Origin: Bacillus wiedmannii
GTDB taxonomy: Bacteria > Bacillota > Bacilli > Bacillales > Bacillaceae_G
Length of the DNA stretch: 64,000 nt
Reading direction: 5' to 3'
NCBI RefSeq assembly: GCF_001583695.1
Contig: NZ_LOBC01000020.1
Span: 1 to 64,000, forward strand
Shown here: positions 19,339-26,833 of the stretch, piece after piece
How the letters are laid out: every line of letters begins with the position of its first letter
Numbering within the stretch: position 1 is the stretch's first letter
The notes under the pieces: generated by a model
The model's input: only the letters and a program-made list of their open reading frames with translations
Databases searched by the model: none
Told to the model about the DNA's origin: nothing
Position numbers and translations under genes: made by a program

Positions 19339-19722
19339 ATGTTTCGCACAATGATGAGAGCGAAGTTACATCGCGCTACGGTAACAGAAGCAAATTTAAA
19401 TTATGTAGGTAGTATTACAATTGATGAAGATTTAATGGATGCAGTAAATCTTGTAGAAAATGAAAAAGTACAAATTGTAAATAACAATAATGGTGCGCGC
19501 TTAGAGACATATGTTATTAAAGGAGAACGCGGTAGCGGTGTTGTTTGTTTAAATGGTGCAGCTGCAAGGCTTGTACAGCCAGGGGATAAAGTTATTATTA
19601 TTTGCTACGGTTTAGTGGCAGAAGAAAATATTCATAACCAAGAGCCGAAAATTGCAGTATTAGACGATGATAATCAAATTATCCAAATGTTAGGCGCTGA
19701 AAAAGCGGGTACGATATTATAA
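19339..19722 (+). CDS. panD: Aspartate 1-decarboxylase PanD
   Basis: A 127-residue pyruvoyl enzyme making beta-alanine from aspartate for PanC. The self-cleavage site Gly24-Ser25 is present in YVGSITID, and Ser25 becomes the pyruvoyl group. Other landmarks are [20 protein letters not shown] and [14 protein letters not shown]. The start follows AGGGGGAGC. It ends the panBCD operon; a terminator follows. Confidence 0.97.
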   Translation: MFRTMMRAKLHRATVTEANLNYVGSITIDEDLMDAVNLVENEKVQIVNNNNGARLETYVIKGERGSGVVCLNGAAARLVQPGDKVIIICYGLVAEENIHNQEPKIAVLDDDNQIIQMLGAEKAGTIL

Positions 19723-19730
19723 GTAAGAAG

Positions 19731-19759
19731 GCTATCTCTATTACGGAGGTAGCTTTTTT
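19731..19759 (+). terminator. Terminator of panBCD
   Basis: GCTATCTC / GAGGTAGC (one wobble pair) followed by T6. Confidence 0.7.
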
Positions 19760-19850
19760 GTGCATCTTTTCATTAAGATGAGATAAAACGTGGTATAGTA
19801 ACATTATATAATTTTGCGTTTGATAGGTAAGAAATTGAGGTGTTACATAT

Positions 19851-22655
19851 ATGAGTAAGCGTTATGTCGTTGTGGATTTAGAGACGACAGGGAACTCCTG
19901 GAAGGACGGGAAGGATAAAATTACCCAAATCGCAGCTGTTGTAGTGGAAGATGGAGAGATATTAGAGATTTTTTCATCTTTTATTAATCCGAAGAGAGAG
20001 ATTCCGCCATTTATTACAGAATTAACAGGGATTGATGAGAGTATGGTTAAGCAAGCCCCGTTATTTCAAGATGTAGCCCCGATGGTTGTTGAGCTATTGC
20101 AAGGTGCAGCTTTCGTTGCACATAACGTTCACTTTGATTGGAATTTTTTAACGGAAGAATTAAGGCAGGCTGGATATACAGAAGTACATTGTCCGAAAGT
20201 TGATACAGTTGAGTTGGCGCAAATTCTTTTGCCGACGGCTGATAGTTATAAATTACGTGATTTAGCTAAACAACATGAATTAGAGCACGATCAACCGCAT
20301 CGTGCGGATAGTGATGCTCTTGCAACAGCGGAATTATTTTTACAATTTTTAAATGAAATTGAAAAGTTACCACTTGTCACCTTGCAATCGCTCTATGAAT
20401 TGAGCGATGTTTTTCAAAGTGATATAGCGGATGTACTTTCTGAAAATATTTTAAAGAAAATGATGCATGGTAGAAAAGCGGCAGAGGGGTATGAAGTGTA
20501 TCGAAATATTGCGCTTCGAAAACGGAATTATGCTTTAAATCTCAGTGAAACATGTTCATCTAAATTTGATGCTTTCTTGCATAAGGCAATCGATAACCTG
20601 GAATTGAATATGCCAAAGTTTGAAAAAAGAGAAAGCCAACAGATTATGATGAAGGAAATATATACAGCACTAAGAGATTCTAGGTTTTCACTAATTGAAG
20701 CAGGAACAGGAACAGGGAAGACTCTTGCATATTTACTTCCAAGTATTTATTTTGCAACGAAAAAAGAAGAACCTGTCATCATAAGTACCCAAACAGTACA
20801 ACTGCAACAACAAATATTAGAAAAAGAAATTCCATTATTACAGAAAATAATGCCATTTTCATTTGAAGTAGCTCTTTTGAAAGGAAGAAAGCATTATCTT
20901 TGTCTACATAAATTTGAATATGCTTTGCAAGAGGAAGAGAAAAATTATGATATGGCGCTCACAAAGGCAAAAATTTTAGTGTGGTTATTGCAAACAGAAA
21001 CTGGCGATCGTGATGAATTAAATATTCCTGAGGGCGGAAAGTTACTTTGGAACCGCATTTGTAGTGATGTACATAGTCCAGGCGGGATGCAAAGCAATTG
21101 GTATAGCCGTTGTTTTTATCAACGAGCAAAGAATAAAGCATTATTTGCAGATATCGTTATTACAAATCATGCGTTATTATTTCAAGATTTTTCAAGTGAA
21201 GAACCACTATTTGCTTCATGTGAACATATTATTTTTGATGAAGCTCATCATATCGAGGAAGCGGCGAGTAGAACATTAGGTGAACAGTTCTCCTGTATGT
21301 ATTTTCAATTAGTTTTATCTCGTCTTGGTACGCTAGAAACAGATGATGTACTTTCTAAAGTATATAAAATGATGAAAAAATCAGAGCAAGCCTCTCGTTC
21401 GACTTTCCGTATGGTGAGTCATAGTTTGAAGGAATTGAAATTTGATGCGGATGAGCTATTCCAAATGTTACGTGCTTTCATCTTTAAACAAACAAAGCAG
21501 GAACAAGGGATAAGCAATATGCCACTCATTTATCGATATAACACAGAAGTAGAGAAAGGTAAGTTATGGGATAGCATTACCGAGTTAACAAATCGTTTTG
21601 TATACGATGTAAGAAAATTATTGACTACACTTGAGAAGCAAGTTGATATATTGCAAAGTAAATTAGAATGGGAGATGCATGTTGTTACAGGTGAATTTAT
21701 GCATTTAATTGAGTTGTTGAGAAAGATGGAACAATCTTTACAATTACTCATTTTAGAAAAAAATTCATACGTGACATGGATGGAGACTGAAACGAAGGGA
21801 ACAATTCATTCAACCGTTTTATATGCACAGCCTGTTTATATTGGTGAAAGGCTTGCGGATGAATTTTTAACACAGAAAAAGAGTGTTATTTTCACATCAG
21901 CAACGTTAACAGTAAACGATTCATTTGACTATATAAAAGAGGAGCTAGGTTTACATGATTTTGCTCCCAATACATTACAGGTTCCATCACCATTCCGTTT
22001 TGAAGAACAGATGAAATTAATGGTTTCAACAGATGTGCCTTTTATTAAGAAAGCAAGTAATGAAGAATATATTGAATCTGTGTCGGCACATATTGCAAAA
22101 ATAGCGAAAGCTACAAAAGGTAGAATGCTTGTTTTATTCACTTCGTATGAAATGTTGAAAGAAGCGTATACGAATTTGAAAAATGATGAAGAATTAGAGG
22201 GGTATTTATTATTAACGCAAAGTGTAAATAATAAGAGCCGAAGTCGTCTCATTCGTAAATTTCAAGAGTTCGACAAATCGATTTTGTTAGGAACAAGTAG
22301 TTTTTGGGAAGGGATAGATATACCTGGAGATGCCCTTAGTTGTCTTGTTATTGTACGGCTTCCCTTTACGCCTCCTCATCAACCGATGATGGAAGCAAAA
22401 GGAGAGTGTTTAAAAAATCAAGGAGAGGATGTATTCGCTAAGTTAGCACTCCCGCAAGCAATCTTGCGTTTCAAACAAGGATTTGGTCGTCTGATTAGAA
22501 CAAGTACAGATACCGGAACAGTATTTGTATTAGACCGTCGTTTGATAAGCGCTTCTTATGGAAAACGTTTTTTACAATCAATCCCAACTGTTCCGCTTTA
22601 TGAAGGCCCTCTAGAAGAATTATTAGAACAATTAAAGGCATGGCCAAATAAATAA
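19851..22655 (+). CDS. dinG: DinG-type helicase/3'-5' exonuclease
   Basis: A 934-residue two-part enzyme. Residues about 5-165 are a DEDD exonuclease like the Pol III epsilon subunit (DLETTG at 9-14, HNVHFDWNFL, HRADSDALAT). Residues about 250-930 are an XPD-like superfamily 2 helicase core with Walker A GTGTGKT (about 285-291) and DEAH (about 463-466), plus QGFGRLIRT. The Firmicute DinG form is known to have the fused exonuclease, and the Fe-S domain is often degenerate; only a few dispersed cysteines are seen here. Likely role in DNA repair or RNA:DNA processing. It follows panD with its own spacing and terminator. Confidence 0.94.
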   Translation: MSKRYVVVDLETTGNSWKDGKDKITQIAAVVVEDGEILEIFSSFINPKREIPPFITELTGIDESMVKQAPLFQDVAPMVVELLQGAAFVAHNVHFDWNFLTEELRQAGYTEVHCPKVDTVELAQILLPTADSYKLRDLAKQHELEHDQPHRADSDALATAELFLQFLNEIEKLPLVTLQSLYELSDVFQSDIADVLSENILKKMMHGRKAAEGYEVYRNIALRKRNYALNLSETCSSKFDAFLHKAIDNLELNMPKFEKRESQQIMMKEIYTALRDSRFSLIEAGTGTGKTLAYLLPSIYFATKKEEPVIISTQTVQLQQQILEKEIPLLQKIMPFSFEVALLKGRKHYLCLHKFEYALQEEEKNYDMALTKAKILVWLLQTETGDRDELNIPEGGKLLWNRICSDVHSPGGMQSNWYSRCFYQRAKNKALFADIVITNHALLFQDFSSEEPLFASCEHIIFDEAHHIEEAASRTLGEQFSCMYFQLVLSRLGTLETDDVLSKVYKMMKKSEQASRSTFRMVSHSLKELKFDADELFQMLRAFIFKQTKQEQGISNMPLIYRYNTEVEKGKLWDSITELTNRFVYDVRKLLTTLEKQVDILQSKLEWEMHVVTGEFMHLIELLRKMEQSLQLLILEKNSYVTWMETETKGTIHSTVLYAQPVYIGERLADEFLTQKKSVIFTSATLTVNDSFDYIKEELGLHDFAPNTLQVPSPFRFEEQMKLMVSTDVPFIKKASNEEYIESVSAHIAKIAKATKGRMLVLFTSYEMLKEAYTNLKNDEELEGYLLLTQSVNNKSRSRLIRKFQEFDKSILLGTSSFWEGIDIPGDALSCLVIVRLPFTPPHQPMMEAKGECLKNQGEDVFAKLALPQAILRFKQGFGRLIRTSTDTGTVFVLDRRLISASYGKRFLQSIPTVPLYEGPLEELLEQLKAWPNK

Positions 22656-22670
22656 AATTGGAAGAAAAAT

Positions 22671-22705
22671 ACGCCTGAAGTACATTTAAGCTTCAGGCGT
22701 AAAAA
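22671..22705 (+). terminator. Terminator after dinG
   Basis: ACGCCTGAAG (22671-22680) and CTTCAGGCGT (22691-22700) form a perfect stem, but the following run is A-rich, so it may act mainly on the minus strand or as a weak site. Confidence 0.5.
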
Positions 22706-22905
22706 ATGTGGGTAGGAGGAATTTTATTTTTCTTACTTCTTGTATACAAAATGTATTGGTTTTCGACTTGAAACCTTTTTTTGCAGTACATGTCCTGCTA
22801 TAATAGATGGGTGATGAAGCAGGGGTTGTAAAGAATGTACTCTTATTGTAACCGTATTGCGTTCTTCTATAATTAGAAATTTTTGTGTAACGGAGGAGTT
22901 TTTTC

Positions 22906-23076
22906 ATGGATAAGAAAATCGAAGTCCTATCAACGACGCGTATTAAATATTCGTCTGACTTGTATAAAATTGTTGATAGTTTGAATCGTACGTTAAAAGA
23001 ACAGGACCTCATGTTCGGATTAGCATTAGACGAAAAAGATAAAGAAATAGCTGTATTTACGATTTACAGAACGTAG
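22906..23076 (+). CDS. ypmA: Small conserved protein YpmA
   Basis: A 56-residue protein starting MDKKIEVLSTTRIKYS and ending in VFTIYRT, as in the YpmA family, with the conserved middle LMFGLALDE. The ribosome site CGGAGGAG precedes the start by about 8 bases. It is likely co-transcribed with ypmB (start 7 bases after the stop). Function unknown. A minus-strand frame over this region is a shadow. Confidence 0.88.
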   Translation: MDKKIEVLSTTRIKYSSDLYKIVDSLNRTLKEQDLMFGLALDEKDKEIAVFTIYRT

Positions 23077-23083
23077 TGATACA

Positions 23084-23587
23084 ATGAAAAAGTGGATCTT
23101 TGCAATCGTTATCGTAATCGTTGCTAGCGGAATATATGGGGCGTATGTTTACAATAAAGCAATGGAAAAGAAAATCCATAAAGAGGCAAAATCTGTAGAA
23201 ATTGCAAAAGAAAAGGCAAAGCTTACAAAAGTAAAATCTGTTGATTATTATAATGGAAATTCTTCATATACAGTCGTACAAGGTGTAGACGAAAAAGGAG
23301 AACAAATTATTGTTTGGGTGCCTAATAAAAAAGGGAATGTCCTTGTGAAGAAAAAGAGTGAAGGTATTCCTGAAAAAGAAGCTTTGCAAAAGTTGGCTGA
23401 ACAAGCTACAGGAAAAGGTGATGAGCCAAAGCCAAAGCCAAAAGAAATTATAAAAGTAAAATTAGGTGCTCAAAACGATATTCCGTTGTGGGAAATTACA
23501 TATATTGATCAGGAAGATCGTTATACGTATTATTATTTAGAGTTTCAAAATGGGGCTTATGCTGGTCACTACAGCATTGAAAAATAG
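23084..23587 (+). CDS. ypmB: YpmB family protein (DUF5590)
   Basis: A 167-residue protein with an N-terminal membrane anchor (about 5-22) and an extracellular part containing two PepSY-like repeats (about 35-165), with KVKSVDYYNG and YYYLEFQNG. Such domains often act as inhibitors or chaperones of secreted enzymes, but the partner is unknown. It lies in the ypmA-ypmB-aspB order and ends 18 bases before aspB. Confidence 0.88.
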   Translation: MKKWIFAIVIVIVASGIYGAYVYNKAMEKKIHKEAKSVEIAKEKAKLTKVKSVDYYNGNSSYTVVQGVDEKGEQIIVWVPNKKGNVLVKKKSEGIPEKEALQKLAEQATGKGDEPKPKPKEIIKVKLGAQNDIPLWEITYIDQEDRYTYYYLEFQNGAYAGHYSIEK

Positions 23588-23605
23588 ATGTAGGGGGAAC
23601 TACAA

Positions 23606-24793
23606 ATGAAATTAGCAAAGCGAGTAGCTGCTTTAACACCATCTGCAACTTTAGAAATTACAGCAAAGGCACAAGCATTAAAAGCAGAAGGTCATGATGT
23701 AATTGGATTAGGGGCAGGAGAACCTGACTTTAATACGCCAGAACATATTATGGATGCTGCACATAAAGCGATGTTAGAAGGACATACGAAGTATACACCA
23801 ACAGGTGGATTACAAGCGTTAAAACAAGAAATTGTGAAGAAGTTTACACGTGATCAAGGAATTGCGTATGATTCATCTGAAATTATTGTATGTAACGGTG
23901 CAAAGCATGCATTATATACATTATTCCAAGTGTTACTTGATGAAGGAGATGAAGTTATCATCCCAACTCCTTATTGGGTAAGTTATCCTGAGCAAGTAAA
24001 GCTTGCTGGAGGTAAGCCAGTTTACGTAGAAGGCCTGGAAGACAATGAGTACAAAATTACAGCGAAGCAGCTGCGTGAGGCAATTACAGAGAAGACGAAA
24101 GCAGTTATTATTAATTCACCGAGCAATCCAACAGGAATGATTTATAGCAAAGAGGAATTACAACAGCTTGGAGAAGTATGTTTAGAACACGATATTTTAA
24201 TCGTTTCAGATGAAATTTATGAAAAATTAATTTATGGTGGAGCAGAATATACTTCGATTGCCCAGCTTTCTAATGCATTAAAAGAACAAACACTTATTAT
24301 TAATGGTGTATCTAAATCTCATTCTATGACAGGATGGCGTATTGGATATGCAGCAGGAAATAAGCAGCTTATTAAAGCGATGACGAACTTAGCGAGTCAT
24401 AGTACGTCAAACCCTACTTCAATCGCTCAATATGGCGCAATTGCAGCATATGCAGGCTCACAAGAACCTGTAGAAACAATGCGTCAAGCATTTGAAGAAA
24501 GATTAAACATTATTTATGATAAATTAATTCAAATCCCTGGCTTTACTTGCATTAAACCACAAGGTGCATTTTACTTATTCCCTAATGTAAAAGAAGCTGT
24601 AGCTTTATCAGGATACGAAACTGTGGATGATTGGGCAAAAGCTCTATTAGAAGAGGAAAAAGTGGCTCTTGTACCAGGTACAGGATTTGGTGCTCCAAAT
24701 AACGTTCGTTTATCATATGCGACATCTCTTGAACAAGTAGAGAAAGCATTAGAACGCATTCATACGTTTATGAAAAGTAAAGTGCAAGCTTAA
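23606..24793 (+). CDS. aspB: Aspartate aminotransferase AspB
   Basis: A 395-residue PLP-dependent class I aminotransferase interconverting aspartate and oxaloacetate with glutamate/2-oxoglutarate. Landmarks are GAGEPDFNTPEHI, the SPSNPTG motif, the cofactor lysine in SKSHSMTGWRIGYAAG (about residue 236) and the substrate arginine in NNVRLSYATS. The start follows GTAGGGGGAAC. In B. subtilis asnS follows aspB; here a terminator and then dnaD follow. Confidence 0.96.
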   Translation: MKLAKRVAALTPSATLEITAKAQALKAEGHDVIGLGAGEPDFNTPEHIMDAAHKAMLEGHTKYTPTGGLQALKQEIVKKFTRDQGIAYDSSEIIVCNGAKHALYTLFQVLLDEGDEVIIPTPYWVSYPEQVKLAGGKPVYVEGLEDNEYKITAKQLREAITEKTKAVIINSPSNPTGMIYSKEELQQLGEVCLEHDILIVSDEIYEKLIYGGAEYTSIAQLSNALKEQTLIINGVSKSHSMTGWRIGYAAGNKQLIKAMTNLASHSTSNPTSIAQYGAIAAYAGSQEPVETMRQAFEERLNIIYDKLIQIPGFTCIKPQGAFYLFPNVKEAVALSGYETVDDWAKALLEEEKVALVPGTGFGAPNNVRLSYATSLEQVEKALERIHTFMKSKVQA

Positions 24794-24817
24794 TTGTATA
24801 TTTTATTAACGCAATAC

Positions 24818-24852
24818 AAAAAAACCTTCCTACATAATAGGAAGGTTTTTTT
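24818..24852 (+). terminator. Terminator after aspB
   Basis: AAAAACCTTCCTA / TAGGAAGGTTTTTTT hairpin with T run. Confidence 0.88.
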
Positions 24853-24915
24853 GACGAATTGTGGCAAAAAGAAATAGCGAAAGGTGTGTTATACTAGAGA
24901 GCGAGGTGTTTGGTG

Positions 24916-25623
24916 ATGAAAAAGAAAATGATGTTACAGTGGTTTGAGCAGGGAAGCATTGCAATTCCAAAATTACTTATGATGCATTATAAAAAATTAG
25001 GGTTAAATGAAATGGAATTTATGGTTGTACTTCATGTACACACATTTTTAGAATCGGGCAATTCGTTTCCGACTCCGTCAGAGATTTCAGAACGGATGAC
25101 GATTACTGAAATGAAATGTATGGAAGTAATTCAGACATTGATTCAAAAAGGTTTTTTATCACTAGAAGGTGGACAAAAATCAGAAGCGATGATGTGTGAA
25201 AGTTATTCTTTACAACCGCTATGGGAAAAAATATTGCATTTCTTAATGAACGAATCAATAGAGGAAGAACAAAAAGAAATAAAACAACTGCAAGTAAATT
25301 TATATACAGTATTTGAAAAAGAATTTGGAAGACCACTTTCTCCGTTTGAATGTGAAACGTTGGGTATGTGGGAAGATCAAGATCAACATCATCCGAATTT
25401 AATTCAAGCGGCCCTCAGGGAAGCTGTAATGAGCGGTAAGCTTAATTTCCGATATATTGATCGTATTTTATTTGAGTGGAAAAAGAATGGTATTAAAACA
25501 GTAGATCAAGCCCAAAACCAAGGACGGAAATTTAGAGCAAATCAACAACGAACGCAGCAAACGACAAAACAAGAGACGAAATTTACTGGGAAAGTGCCTT
25601 TTTATAATTGGTTGGAGCAGTAA
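24916..25623 (+). CDS. dnaD: DNA replication initiation protein DnaD
   Basis: A 235-residue primosome protein that remodels DNA with DnaA, DnaB and DnaI during replication start. The N-terminal winged helix (about 1-100) is followed by a charged linker and the DnaD C-terminal DDBH2 domain (about 130-200), with YIDRILFEWKKNGI, then a Gln-rich tail ending in FYNWLEQ. ATG 24916 is preferred over TTG 24910 because GAGGTG is seven bases before it. nth follows closely. Confidence 0.94.
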   Translation: MKKKMMLQWFEQGSIAIPKLLMMHYKKLGLNEMEFMVVLHVHTFLESGNSFPTPSEISERMTITEMKCMEVIQTLIQKGFLSLEGGQKSEAMMCESYSLQPLWEKILHFLMNESIEEEQKEIKQLQVNLYTVFEKEFGRPLSPFECETLGMWEDQDQHHPNLIQAALREAVMSGKLNFRYIDRILFEWKKNGIKTVDQAQNQGRKFRANQQRTQQTTKQETKFTGKVPFYNWLEQ

Positions 25624-25638
25624 TGTAGGAGGAAGTAT

Positions 25639-26286
25639 ATGTTAAATAAAACGCAAATTCGCTATTGTTTAGACACAATGGCGGATATGTATCCAGAAGC
25701 ACATTGTGAATTAATTCATGATAATCCATTTGAATTAGTAATCGCGGTGGCGTTATCTGCACAATGTACAGATGCACTTGTAAATAAAGTGACGAAAAAT
25801 TTATTTCAAAAATATAAAACACCAGAAGATTATTTAAGCGTGTCTTTAGAAGAATTACAACAAGATATACGTTCCATTGGATTGTTTAGAAATAAGGCGA
25901 AAAATATTCAAAAATTGTGCCAGATGTTGCTAGATGATTATAACGGGAAAGTTCCAGAAGACCGTGACGAGCTGACGAAATTACCAGGAGTAGGAAGAAA
26001 GACAGCGAATGTAGTTGTTTCGGTTGCATTTGGAATTCCAGCGATTGCTGTTGATACACATGTGGAGCGAGTGAGTAAACGATTAGCGATTTGTAGATGG
26101 AAAGATTCTGTGTTAGAAGTAGAAAAAACGTTAATGAAGAAAGTACCGATGGATGAGTGGGGGGTTACGCATCATCGTATGATTTTCTTTGGACGTTATC
26201 ATTGTAAAGCACAACGACCGCAATGTGAGGAGTGCAGACTGTTAGAAGTATGTCGTGAGGGAAAGAAGCGAATGAAGGTGAAATAA
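25639..26286 (+). CDS. nth: Endonuclease III (DNA glycosylase/AP lyase)
   Basis: A 215-residue base-excision repair enzyme for oxidised pyrimidines. The helix-hairpin-helix LPGVGRKTAN with catalytic Lys (about 114-123) is followed by VDTHVERVSKRL with catalytic Asp. The 4Fe-4S cysteines follow C-x6-C-x2-C-x5-C (CKAQRPQCEECRLLEVC) near the C-terminus. It lies between dnaD and ypoC as in B. subtilis, with AGGAGG upstream. Confidence 0.97.
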   Translation: MLNKTQIRYCLDTMADMYPEAHCELIHDNPFELVIAVALSAQCTDALVNKVTKNLFQKYKTPEDYLSVSLEELQQDIRSIGLFRNKAKNIQKLCQMLLDDYNGKVPEDRDELTKLPGVGRKTANVVVSVAFGIPAIAVDTHVERVSKRLAICRWKDSVLEVEKTLMKKVPMDEWGVTHHRMIFFGRYHCKAQRPQCEECRLLEVCREGKKRMKVK

Positions 26287-26289
26287 GGG

Positions 26290-26808
26290 ATGGAGCGAGT
26301 TATAGAAATACCGAAAGAATTTCACTGCTTACCATTTTTTAAAGAAAGCGTAAATTCAATTGAGTATCATACAGACGAGTCTTTTGAAGAAATAATACAA
26401 AATACTTACTTTATATTTGATATTGAAAGACAGTATGAGCCATGGAAGGAAATTAAAAACAGTATTCCAGCGATGTTGAATGTATGGAAAAATAAGCATG
26501 AAGACATTGCTATACTGTTTCGAAATAGAAATAAGCAAGAGGCTGAGGGGCCAATGATTCTTTTTGCAGCTCACTTGTTATCGGTTGTCTATTGGCTAAA
26601 TGAGCAACCTGTTCATAGTTTGAATGAAATGCAAATAAATACGAATAAATTAAAAGTACAACCTGTTAATTTTATGGAAAGATATTCATTCATAATAAAG
26701 AAACCGAGTAATTATCATTCTTATATTCAATTAGCGCAGTTGTATATCGAAATAGAAAAGCTGTATGTAAAGAAAATGATAACAAAAAAGAAGTCCGTTT
26801 CTCGTTAA
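26290..26808 (+). CDS. ypoC: YpoC family protein
   Basis: A 172-residue protein of unknown function in the position of B. subtilis ypoC (nth-ypoC-ponA). It lacks signal peptide or membrane helices. The start at 26290 follows the nth stop by three bases, with AAGGGATG overlapping, so it is translationally linked. It ends in a bidirectional terminator shared with ponA. Confidence 0.82.
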   Translation: MERVIEIPKEFHCLPFFKESVNSIEYHTDESFEEIIQNTYFIFDIERQYEPWKEIKNSIPAMLNVWKNKHEDIAILFRNRNKQEAEGPMILFAAHLLSVVYWLNEQPVHSLNEMQINTNKLKVQPVNFMERYSFIIKKPSNYHSYIQLAQLYIEIEKLYVKKMITKKKSVSR

Positions 26809-26828
26809 GAGAAACGGACTTCTTTTTT
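26784..26828. terminator. Bidirectional terminator between ypoC and ponA
   Basis: A 20-bp perfect inverted repeat (AAAAAAGAAGTCCGTTTCTC and its complement) with T runs on both strands. Confidence 0.92.
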
Positions 26829-26833
26829 GTATA

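Noticed and set aside
22686..23012. 108-residue minus-strand frame
   Set aside because: It overlaps ypmA, which has a ribosome site and a conserved product; the minus frame has none.
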